NCBI GenBank assembly: GCA_001600095.1
Contig: BCIX01000002.1
Span: 186,001-250,000, forward strand
Source: Bullera alba
Lineage: Eukaryota > Basidiomycota > Tremellomycetes > Tremellales > Bulleraceae
Direction: 5' to 3'
Length of the DNA: 64,000 nt
Shown: positions 37,042-46,005 of the stretch, piece by piece
How the letters are laid out: every line of letters starts with the position of its first letter
Position numbering within the stretch: position 1 is the stretch's first letter
Notes under the pieces: model-generated
Told to the model about the DNA's origin: nothing
The model's database searches: none
What the model saw: the letters and a program-made list of their open reading frames with translations, nothing else
Position numbers and translations under genes: made by a program

Positions 37042-38472
37042 ATGGCCAGCCCGTCGAGTGATCATGTGCTGGTTGACGATTCTCAATCCGGGTTCTTCCA
37101 ATGGGTCGGAACGGCATGGTCAGACAAGCACAGCGAGGACAAACAACTGGACAAATACTCCAAGGGCACTTTCCACAGCACCACTACGCACGTAAGCGGA
37201 TCCTCAGCCAGCGAGAGACGTAGGGTATTGATGATCTGCTCGAGTAGGACGCCTACGTTACATTCAGCTACACGGGTAGTGACGTGCAGATCTGGGGTGG
37301 ATATCGGGACAAGTGGGTCATCTCAACGTCAATGGGCGAGCAGGTCTGACGATCCCTAGTCACGTCAGTCATGTCGAATGCCAGCAGATGGACAGGAAGG
37401 ATTGGACCTACTGAAGCTGACGCCACCCGACTTGTAGGGCACGTATGCAGTCCAGGTAGACGACGGCCCAGTGCTGTATTACTCTGGATACAGCGCGACC
37501 GATCAGATTCCGGCTTTGATGTACTCGACATCAGGCCTGTCCAACTCGTTACACCGCGTGGTACGTCTCAGGTTCTCATCAACGATTGCGTATTGACGGT
37601 GGCTTAGACTCTATGGAACAAGCATCAGATCAACCCATATCCCAAGCTGATATGTAAGTCCTAGCAGTGATATCATCTGACATACTGATCCTGCGGTAGG
37701 GTTCGATATCGACCATGTCATCTATAACCCAGGCCCAAGGTACGTACGCTTCGAACGTAACCTGTGTCGGAAATTCATTCTGACAGGTAGATAGCAACTC
37801 TACTGCTACGGTCACCAAACAAATAGATGGCACCCCGACCAACTTTCTCGCTATACCAGTCTCCACCATCGTGACTCAAAGTACCAACTACATGAGCTCA
37901 ATCTCCTCAATCTCATCCGCATCTACCTACAGATCATCCACTACTTCCTCACCCGCTCAAACATCGCCGTCGTCCAGTACCACGAGCCCCATCCCCAACC
38001 CTTCTAGCAGCGCTTTCGTGATGGGGAATGATAGCTCGATATACCCCTTAGACAGCCAATCAGGGGACACGGGACCCCGGATACCCACTGCGTCGATCAT
38101 CAGCAATGATACCGCAATCCCCGCCTCTTCTTCCAAGTGAGCATCTGTCTCTTAATCACCGTTCTTCGGCTGATCTGAGTGGTCGGCAGCCCTCTCAAGG
38201 TCGTTCTGCCAGTGGTAGCAGGGATACTGTTCCTGCTTGCTGTAGCGGGGGTATGCTGTATTTGGTATAGACGAAAGCGACAAGCTAAATTATATCGTCT
38301 TCCCCCTACCACGGATGGGATACCAAGTGAGCTCCTCCCTCACGTCGGAAGATGGGAGAAGGCTGATTTGAGTTGCAGGCCGCTTGTTCCGAGGGACGGG
38401 ATGGACGATGACGGCGAGGAGCCATGGTACGCTGAGTACATATTACTGATGCCCGTGGGCAAAGCATTATAA
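37042..38472 (+). CDS. Two-module ectodomain, single-pass membrane protein
   Basis: Model with seven exons and intact frame: 37042-37191, 37248-37343, 37438-37560, 37608-37653, 37700-37739, 37795-38136, 38190-38472; 359 aa. It has the same two beta-sandwich modules as the proteins at 11.5 and 33.4 kb (AYVTFSYTGSDVQIWGGY; GTYAVQVDDGP; YSGYSATDQIPALMYSTSGL; FDIDHVIYNPG). A Ser/Thr-rich stalk, one membrane span (VVLPVVAGILFLLAVAGVCC) with basic stop-transfer (RRKRQ), and a short acidic cytoplasmic tail follow. Two junctions are less sure: the donor after 37343 is GTCTGA, and the first exon lacks a signal peptide. Such proteins are abundant in basidiomycetes; their function is unknown. Confidence 0.75.
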
Positions 38473-38627
38473 GAGGACCAAGAAGGAGGTATGCTGTCGT
38501 TATGGCATATAGAGCTGGGCCGTAGCCTGATTATGTACTGGTATCGTGTCAAGTAACCCATGAATTACTGAAAATGTCCTTTTCCCTCGCCAATCCAACT
38601 GTACTATAGTCGAGGCTAGCAAGTCTC

Positions 38628-39622
38628 TCACGCAAGCCCAGCCAGACGCACGCCCACTGCGCCCATACCCGCCAGTAGCAATCCACTCCACAAACCTCCA
38701 GGGAGGAAACCGCCGCCAGAGACCAGCTCAACACTGCGCCTCGCAGCGCCTGTAGGACTGGCGCTGGAGGACGCAGCGACATTGCTGCTGCTGGGCAAAG
38801 GGCCCCTCGAGATGGAAGAGAATGGGAGCGAGACCGAGCTGAAGACTCTGGACGATGAGGCACTTGCAGATCGACTCGATGCCGGGGCGCTAGCTGAGCC
38901 TGTGATGATAGTGGGCGAGGATGTGGCTGAGCCTGAGATAGAAGTGGGAACCAACGTCACCGTCACATTAGGCAGGGTCGTCGGGTTTTGGGGCGCATTG
39001 GCACATTGGTCGATGAACGCTAGGAGGAAAGGTGTTTGTGTCAGTCTGGGCTCTCCTTTAGGAAAAAGCACGGGCTCACCGTCCAGAAGGGCCTGATATG
39101 ACCTAGCGGCGGTCTCACTGGGGTTCAGAGTGAGTGCGCACTGCACACAACGAAGCTATACATAAGTCAGTACAAATTACCACTGAACCATGGCCTTCGG
39201 GGGTCATTGAACCTACGTAATTCTGCTCATTCTGAACAGTGCACAAACACTGCGCATCCAGGTCGTTCCCCACACCGCACTGCGAGAGAGTCTGGCTGAT
39301 CTCGCGACAGGAATCGGCACAAGCGACCGGAAAGCTCGTACTGGCCGGAGCGGCGGCACCGGTGATACTGGAAGCTGGGGTGGCTGTGCTAGCGCTGGAA
39401 CCAGTGTTGGAACCGGTTAGACTGGAGCCAGTTGGACTAGATGTGGGCGTCGCTGGGTCCGTCTGGATGGTGAATTGGTCTCCGGAGGCGGAAGACGATT
39501 CTTGAGCGAGAGCTATAGGTGAATTGAAGCAATGTCAGCGTCTTGAACTTGAAGCGTATAGGTGGCTTGTACGGACCTTTCAAGCCGAAGATGGCGAAAG
39601 TTAAGAGGGTAGCGCTCCGCAT
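38628..39622 (-). CDS. Cys-rich, Ser-rich GPI-anchor-type secreted protein
   Basis: Exons 39577-39622, 39217-39512, 39080-39155 and 38628-39019 in frame; 269 aa. A signal peptide (SATLLTFAIFGLKG ending ALAQ) is split by intron 1. A Ser/Thr/Pro stalk, then a compact module with eight cysteines: ACADSC, SQC, AQCLC, LRCVQC and IDQC. A long Ser-rich region and a C-terminal hydrophobic tail after SGGG (LWSGLLLAGMGAVGVRLAGLA-type) fit GPI attachment. The Cys layout recalls basidiomycete wall proteins related to the CFEM style, but is not a canonical CFEM. Likely a cell-wall or plasma-membrane-surface protein. Confidence 0.8.
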
Positions 39623-39973
39623 TGTGATTTTTTGTATGGACTGAGGTTGCTGCCAGAAGTCTCAGATCCGCTGATGCTAGCTCATACACTGTTGGACGAG
39701 GACGGGATAGAGCTCGACTCTACCAGGACATGAAAGGAGAGAACAGCTACGCCTACCGTATAGGGCTGCACAGCCAGCAGGCCGAGAGTTCGGATTGGGA
39801 CACGGACATGTCACCAATCTCCGCTGTTTACGTACCTGATCAGCTTGATTAGGCTGATCTCTCCTGGGTCAGATCTCAGAGAAGGAGAGCTTCCTCTGTT
39901 CAACTGTCGACCATACAAGACAAGGGGTGTTGGTAGGAGTTGCATACAGGAAGAGACAGAAGTGAACCTCACC
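39623..39973. promoter_or_regulatory. Divergent promoter region
   Basis: 351 bp between the start of the Cys-rich protein (minus, 39622) and the GNAT gene (plus, 39974). No specific element recognised. Confidence 0.4.
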
Positions 39974-40757
39974 ATGACCCAGCAGCGACCACCATACGAG
40001 CTCAAAGTGGCAGAAACACAGGATGAGATTGAGTCTTGCTATCAGATGAGGATAGAGGGTGAGCCGGAGTGGTATCAATAGGGGCCTTCATTGTAGTTGA
40101 CAGCCTGTGTCTAGTATTCAGCGTAGAGCAGGTGTGTCTATTCCAACGTCGGAGGCTGATCCAGCTTCGATAGGGGTTCCCGCTCGAGACTGAGATAGAC
40201 GAATACGACCCGGTATCAATCCATTTCTTACTCACCACCCCTGTCCCCCTAGAAGAAGCCTCGACTTCCTTATCCGCCTTGCTACCTTCGTCGACACCGG
40301 CGCAAGATCAGAAACAGACTTCTAAACCAATAGGAACGATCAGATTCGTCCCTCAACTAGGCAAAGTCACGCGGTTGGTTGTACTGAAAGACTACCGATC
40401 GTTTGGGTTTGGCAAAGTCCTCATGGAGGGCGTGGAGGATTATCTGGCAAAGCTCAAGCAGGGCGACTTAGAGCGGTTCGGTACCGTCAAAGAGGACCAG
40501 GGCAAGACGTATATAACGGTCAAGATACACAGTCAGGTGAGACGATATAGTCCAACTTCTCATCGACCTCCAGCTGATGCGGGTCGTAGTTGCAAGTGGA
40601 GAAGTTCTACGCAAAGTTCGGATACAAGCCTGTCGGGCCGCAATTCGACGAGGAAGGAGGTGAGTGGGCAGCTTGGTCCCCAGCCGTTGCGATAATGCTG
40701 ACTGGCCTCGCAGAACTGCATCAGAAGATGATTAAGGATATCGAGATCAATGCCTAA
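39974..40757 (+). CDS. GNAT-family N-acetyltransferase (ElaA-like)
   Basis: Transfers acetyl from acetyl-CoA to an unknown amine. Exons 39974-40058, 40115-40131, 40174-40536, 40590-40659 and 40714-40757 join in frame; 192 aa. The second exon is only 17 nt and encodes the heart of the motif VFSVEQGFPLETEIDEYD, which matches the ElaA/YjcF branch (R-x-x-VF-x-EQ). Motif A follows: VTRLVVLKDYRSFGFGKVLM, the R/Q-x-x-G-x-G/A acetyl-CoA loop in slightly altered form. Motif B is EKFYAKFGYKPVG. Probably cytosolic, with no targeting signal. The substrate cannot be told from sequence. Confidence 0.87.
40115..40131 (+). other. 17-nt microexon of the GNAT gene
   Basis: Flanked by TCTAG and GTGTGT; supplies the conserved VFSVEQ residues. 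Skipping it shifts the frame. Confidence 0.8.
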
Positions 40758-40850
40758 AACTGCGATTGGCGGTGTGGTAATGCCCTTCTATCTCTAAAAT
40801 GCACAAGTGTATTCGACAGACAAGTGTCAGTTCTGACTTCATGCTCATGC

Positions 40851-41689
40851 TCATTTCCTCGCTTTGGCCTTCTTCTCCTCGGCTTCTCTAGCGGCCTCCT
40901 GAGCCTCGGCCTCTCTCTGCTTAGCAGCAGCCTCTCGACGGGCTCTAACCTCCTGCAGTCGAGCGAGGTCGGTCTTTGCCTCGGTGGTCTTGCCTACATA
41001 GTGGGATTAGCCATGATTGACGAGGAGCATATGTGTCGGCGTCACTCACCTTGGGCATGTAGCTTTGCGTATCGGTCAGCAGCGGCTTTCTTGTCAGCGG
41101 CCTCTCTGAATATCGGGTATCAGCCGTCTGACTGTGTATAAGTTCGGCCGACTGACCTCTCCTTCCTCGACAGCTCTGCTTTCGCCTGAGCCTTCTCAGC
41201 CTGCCTCTTATCCGCCGCCTTCTTCGGGTTCAACAGCTCGTCATCCTCGCTCTCCTCACTGTCGCTCTCATCCTTGATTTGCACCTTTTTCGCTGCTTTG
41301 CCCTCCGCTTGGGCCTTCTTCGCCGCCTTTCTCTCGGCTCGCGTCATCCCATCGTCCTCTGGTCCGGCGACAGACTCCGTGTTGCCGAGCTTCAAGTTCA
41401 AAGCAGCCATCTCTTTCGATAGGGCGGGAGCTGGGCCTGTGTCTTCCTCCTCCTCCTCGGAGGATTCTTCCTCCGAGGACTCTTCCTCGGATGACTCCTC
41501 CTCGCCATCTTTCAATACTCGTCGAGTGTCCGTGACATCGCGGGAAAAGTGTCGACCACCACCCCGAGATACCTTGAATTTTCTGCGGTAATGAAAGGAG
41601 GTAATCACATCAGCCAAAGACACACTGTCGAAAATAGTCATCCGAACTCACCCTCGACCTCTGGACGAAACGCCACCTCCTCTAGCCAT
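40851..41689 (-). CDS. PDAP1: PP28/PDAP1-like phosphoprotein
   Basis: Heat- and acid-stable casein-kinase-substrate phosphoprotein family (PP28). Exons 41652-41689, 41157-41582, 41050-41105 and 40851-40993 in frame; 220 aa. N-terminus MARGGG then GKFKVSRGGGRHFSRD. The acidic Ser-Glu repeat (EEESSEEESSEEESSEEEEED) is a CK2-type phosphorylation tract. MAALNLKLGNTE, then a long Lys/Ala/Glu coiled coil to the end (AADKKAAADRYAKLHAQGKT) matches the family core. Intrinsically disordered and helical; its role in yeast and animals is poorly defined (RNA or ribosome association has been suggested). Confidence 0.88.
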
Positions 41690-42172
41690 GATGAACTGAT
41701 GTGGGGTGTTTGAATGGAACTCAGGGGATGTAGACTGAGGAACCGATGCTCAATCTCTAGTAATAAGGTGTGCAGATGTGGTGTTGGATCAGAGTCTTGC
41801 TTTCCACAACAATCGATACTCGACTCGGACGAATCATGCGGTGCCCAAAACTCACAATGACCACATGGTGACGTTTGGTGGGGTGGCAAACTCACGGAGA
41901 CTAACGACCAATCTCCGTGTTGTTTTGAATCTGAAACAGCTGCGACCTGCTGCGACCTGCAACGCCTCAGGCAAACCTGGGGTCGACCTACTGTGGGATC
42001 CTCCATCCGCGCTGCTACTTGCCTTCGACTTCTGGATTACTCGACCCCTCTACATCAACAGCAAGGCAACGATCGCCTGGCTCGAGCACTACAGCACAGA
42101 GAGGTCTATCCTTTACTCTGAGATTCTTCGAGTGCCGTTGGTCTCCCGGTATCAACCCATCTTGTCAAAGCT
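41690..42172. promoter_or_regulatory. Divergent promoter region
   Basis: Between PDAP1 (minus) and the gene at 42173 (plus). Contains a perfect 10-bp duplication, TGCGACCTGC x2, at 41941-41960. Confidence 0.4.
41941..41960. repeat. 10-bp tandem repeat x2 (TGCGACCTGC)
   Basis: Two perfect adjacent copies in the divergent promoter. Confidence 0.85.
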
Positions 42173-43319
42173 ATGGACAGCGACCTTGATATTTCCGACG
42201 ACTCATCCCAGCTGTCCAGTCGATCTAGATCCCGCTCACCTTCGCAATCGATCACCAACTCACATGGCTCGCAGGCCTCCGAGGGGGAAGACGGCATACC
42301 GCCCAAGGCGTCGAAATCCAAGCGCCGGTCCGAGCTAGCGGCATATGCGTCCCTCCTCCGACGACTAGAGACCGCCAAGCGCTCGAGACCACTCGCCCAC
42401 AGGCTTCTACGCCCTCGTGGTCGAAGCTCGAGATCTTCGAGCTCCTCCGACTCGTCGAGCCCCTCTCGCGAGGGCTCAGCTGAACTCCTCGCACGGGAGC
42501 GCAATACATCCGGTCCGTCTTCCTCCCATGGCAGTTCAACTCAAGACCGCTTTCTCGACGATACCTGGCCTCTCAACCGGTTTGAGATCTTGGCATGTGC
42601 GTACTACTCAGGTGACGATCTCGCCGAAGTTGTCAAGAGTATAGCAAGGAGCTATATCCGCAAACGAGGTCTCCAATTATCCGGCTCGACACCCAGCCAG
42701 GATTTCAGCAACGTTGCCGATGAAGATGACATCCCGGTGCCGACGAACCTAGTCAACTCGACGGTGGAGCTGTTGGATAGGGCCCTGGTCAGCATCGCCG
42801 CTACAAGGCCGTGTGATGTTGGAAGAGTTCGCAAGGGATACAGGAGCATCAATGGACAGAGTGTACTTGCCGCGGCGGCAGTCTTGGCCGGAGCAGAAGA
42901 GTTGGTTGACCGACGGGTCTCAAGTTATGACTGCTGATACAGTCATAGGGTCGTATCGGCTACGAACACGCGTGTGCGAGAGCTCACACGAGAGAGCCAA
43001 GCAGACGATAGTGAGTTGCCTCTATGATCTGCGAGGCTGCCGGGCTGCCGCTGATGATGCCTACCCTTGTCAGGATTGCAGCATCGATTGGAAGTACTAG
43101 CTGCAGCAAAAGCGCGCCGGTCAAAGGGTTTCACTCATGCGCTCTACGGGCCAGCTGTTCCGGCTCTGCCTCCTCCAAAGCGGCGTCACCAATCGAAAGC
43201 AGGTATGTACAGTCAGATTCCCTACTTCTGAATGTGGAAGCCTGCTCACGCCACGCCTAGAACTAGAGCGCCGCGAAGCTAAGCGGTTAGCCAAGAAGCT
43301 CAAGCGAGAAGCCAGCTAG
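42173..43319 (+). CDS. Basic, Ser/Arg-rich hypothetical (nuclear-looking) protein
   Basis: Exons 42173-42900, 42943-43010, 43074-43202 and 43261-43319 keep frame; 327 aa. N-terminus is Ser/Arg-rich and acidic (SSRSRSRSPSQSITNS). A folded-looking core begins at about residue 125 (DDTWPLNRFEILACAYYSGD, then LAEVVKSIARSYIRKRG). A helical region with ELTRESQADDRLQHRLEVLA follows, then a strongly basic tail (ERREAKRLAKKLKREA) usable as a nuclear localisation signal. Family not recognised; a role in RNA polymerase I or ribosome-biogenesis transcription was considered but is unsupported. The first donor (GTTGGT) is weak, so exon 1's end is provisional. Confidence 0.6.
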
Positions 43320-43868
43320 TCCAATCCAGAGGAACAACGGCATGCGAGCCCACGCCTGCCCTTCTGAAGGACAAGGCTTCAATCGTTCGGCTGTTCAGCG
43401 TGATCTACTGCAAGAGCTGTACGCCCAGCGCAAAGCGTGCTCGCAAAATTGATCTTCGACCTGAACAGGTCGCTGGAGGGAGACGGTCCGATCGATGTCG
43501 GTGTGCTTAGCCAGACAGGCCAAGGTGTCATTCAGACGACACAAGTTGGAAGAAAGGCCGGTACGATCCGATGAGCGGGTAGATCCTGGTGGGACGCCAG
43601 TAGCTACAGGACCCTTGTTGTCTGGCATACAGGCTGGTGTGTAAAGAGTACGAGCATGCAGCTCTGGGCCCATTGAACATAAGTCAGAAGCAATAATGAT
43701 GTTGCGTGTACCCATCGACTCACTCCGAGGCCGGCCGATATGCACTCGAGTAGTTGTGCGCACACATGAGTGGATACTGAGTACTTTACATTGATCTGAA
43801 AGAGTAGCCGCCGGTGTGACTAGTTTTTTAGTTGGTCGACGAGGTTTTAACCCAGGTGGAGGTTTTAC

Positions 43869-43889
43869 CCCGGGTAAAACATGAGTAAA
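43869..43889. repeat. Palindrome GTTTTACCCCGGGTAAAAC region
   Basis: TTTTACCC and GGGTAAAA face each other around one central C. Related half-sites (GGTTTTAACCC upstream, GTAAAACCC downstream) lie within 30 bp on either side. Looks like a binding-site cluster or stem. Confidence 0.55.
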
Positions 43890-43916
43890 ACCCAATGAGC
43901 ATCCGAACGCGCATTT

Positions 43917-43989
43917 CTGAGACGCCTAGTGCCTGGTCTTTAGGAGGATCACTCGCGCCCAAATTGAAGGGGACCGGTAGGCGTCTCAG
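43917..43989. repeat. 73-bp element with perfect 12-bp terminal inverted repeats
   Basis: CTGAGACGCCTA at 43917-43928 and TAGGCGTCTCAG at 43978-43989 are exact reverse complements, enclosing 49 bp. No coding capacity. Could be a tiny MITE-like remnant or a stem-loop. Confidence 0.55.
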
Positions 43990-44127
43990 TTCATACTTCT
44001 AATGTGCCGTTGCTATCATACGACACGGGATAGCTGAACAAACATTGCCTGCGGCGAAGCACCACTGCGAGCTTTCATCTCCTTTCCTGCCCTCCTCGGC
44101 TGCCATACCACAACATCCAATATCGTG

Positions 44128-45624
44128 ATGTCTAATTAAAAACGGCGGTCCAGCGTCGACCAAGAGACACTGTCCGAGTCCGAAGTCCACAAGTCCGAAG
44201 TCCACAAGTCGAAGCAACACACCGACGACAAGGTCGACGTCTTCTGCCCCCGTTATGCCAAACCTGCCAGCGATCTTCCCACCGATGGTGTCATCCTCGA
44301 GTCGGCCGATGGTGTCTACTTCCACTCTGAACTTGGTGTCTTGGCCGAGAAGTCAGAGTTCTTCAGAGACATCCAGGCGCTCGGATCGGTGTCGACCAAG
44401 ACGGATTCGGTAGAGCAGTCTGGAACAGAGAATGCATCACCACAAATATCTCTGCCCCGTGTGACGTCCAAAGCCTTGGAGTTCATACTCGACTTTGTGA
44501 CGTCCCAGAAGGGTTAGAGGGAACCGAAAGTGGTAATCGACAATATGCGCGATATCGTCATCGCAGCCGACTACCTATCGATCAACCGAGATGGACTTGT
44601 CGAATTCACTTCGGAGTTTGATGACCCATACAAGGCGTTTGCCGTCGTCTGCGCCCTGGACCCCAGAGACCAGGCGGTACAACAAGCAGTCCGACGCACT
44701 TTCAAAGTCCCACTCAGCTCATGGGGATACTATCACAAGGATCCCAGCGAGGAAGACAGTCCCAGCCATGAAGACGACTTCGGGGACGACGACGTCGACC
44801 CCACGGACGACGACGACGACCCTTGGGACACCGACGACGAGCCCTGTAACGAGCCATCGGAAGAGGCGAAGAAGACGGATCCGGACGAAGACGACTCCGG
44901 TAAAAAACAATCGGGGGAGACGGCTAACGTGACACCGTGCGAAGTCTACTCCAGCGACGAAGACGAAGACGAAGACGATAGACGATTAAGCGAGATCAAA
45001 AGGATGATGGAGGACAAGGTGATTTATGGTGACTTTTACGATCGACTGGTACGCTCTCAAAAATTCTGCGAACAGCACATGGAAAACCTGGAAGACTATC
45101 TCCAGGCGGGCTTCGGTTGGGTGTTACAAATGGAGGAGGAGCTGCCCTACTCTTTCTCTCCTTGGGGAATTTGCCGTCCTACAGCGCGTAATCGACGCAA
45201 AGGATGCGCAGCATACCGAAAGTTTCATGTGTTTGGCGATATGGTCATGGAAGCGAAATGGCACGTCATGGAAGACATCAGGAGCCATGGCAGCGCTCAC
45301 TTTGCTTACAAAGACGAGGAATACGCCTACCGACTGTTGTCCAGCATAATCCCGCGTCGGAAGTGTCTTTACCACCTCGGGGAATCTTTCCAGCATGACA
45401 TATCGACGTATCCACCCGACGAGGAAAATTGGATGCACGACAACCCTAGCACCGGCGGCTGGCACGAAGCGCGGTTCGAAACTTGGCTTGAGCAGCAGTG
45501 TTACAGCGAAGTGCCTGATGACTTCCACTGGGGCGAAGAAGTCTCGATAGAGGACGATCGTCCGTCAGGTAGCGACGATGGAGAATACTCCGATGGAGAA
45601 TTTACAGACGATGAATGGGCGTGA
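44128..45624 (+). pseudogene. BTB/POZ-like gene with two in-frame nonsense codons
   Basis: Read from the ATG at 44128, the frame meets TAA after three codons (44137-44139). It stays open through a BTB-like N-terminal region (TDGVILESADGVYFHSELGV, then KSEFFRDI, and SKALEFILDFVTSQKG) until a TAG at 44515-44517. It then continues in the same frame for a further 369 codons: VVIDNMRDIVIAADYLSI, DDPYKAFAVVCALD, a long Asp/Glu tract and a Trp-rich C-terminal part. The SDGV...F.VH and D-I-V-I-A-A-D-Y features match the BTB-type proteins expanded in tremellomycetes. Both stops sit inside the conserved pattern, so this is probably a recent pseudogene. The downstream 364-codon ORF alone could still be made from an internal ATG. 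Confidence 0.6.
44178..44207. repeat. 15-bp tandem repeat x2 (TCCGAAGTCCACAAG)
   Basis: Two perfect head-to-tail copies inside the 5' part of the broken BTB-like gene, encoding a repeated five-residue unit. Confidence 0.85.
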
Positions 45625-46005
45625 CGAACAATTGAATACAGCTTGTACCGTTCCATCTTCCGTACTTGTGCGAGGGGGTGGTGAATGTATTAATAGCGAC
45701 CATGCATGCACGCAACAGTGAATCATACAACTGATTGAGGTATCTGGTCAATACAAACCTGACATCAGATCAGCACTGCGCTCTTGGGCGGTCACTCACA
45801 TGAGGTTCGAGCACTTGTGCCCCGACGTCTGATTATAAGCAACGAGCTACTCCTTCCCAGTCTGATTCAAGACCAGTCGAATTCTTCCATTATTCACGGC
45901 ACTCATCTTCAATCCATTTGTGAACGCCTCGATACTCCATCGGCCGGAGTCGAATCCTCCACCTGGGTGTCGCGGTGCCCCAGATCCCGTGTGTACTGTC
46001 CACGC
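45625..46005. other. Convergent 3' flanks
   Basis: Between the BTB-like frame (plus) and the C2H2 gene (minus). The plus-strand ORF that starts at 45784 is antisense to the C2H2 gene and is not taken as real. Confidence 0.4.

Larger units (their letters stand above)
43320..44127. other. Spacer with inverted-repeat structures
   Basis: No supported gene; a 166-codon minus-strand frame (43395-43895) has no domain. It holds the palindrome near 43870-43889 and the 12-bp inverted repeat at 43917-43989. Confidence 0.45.

Noticed and set aside
43395..43895. 166-codon minus-strand ORF
   Set aside because: No homologous motif, spans the palindrome cluster, and has no splice extension.
45940..45970. 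GGAGTCGAATCCTCC, resembling a tRNA T-arm
   Set aside because: The loop is one base short and no acceptor, D or anticodon stems can be formed around it.
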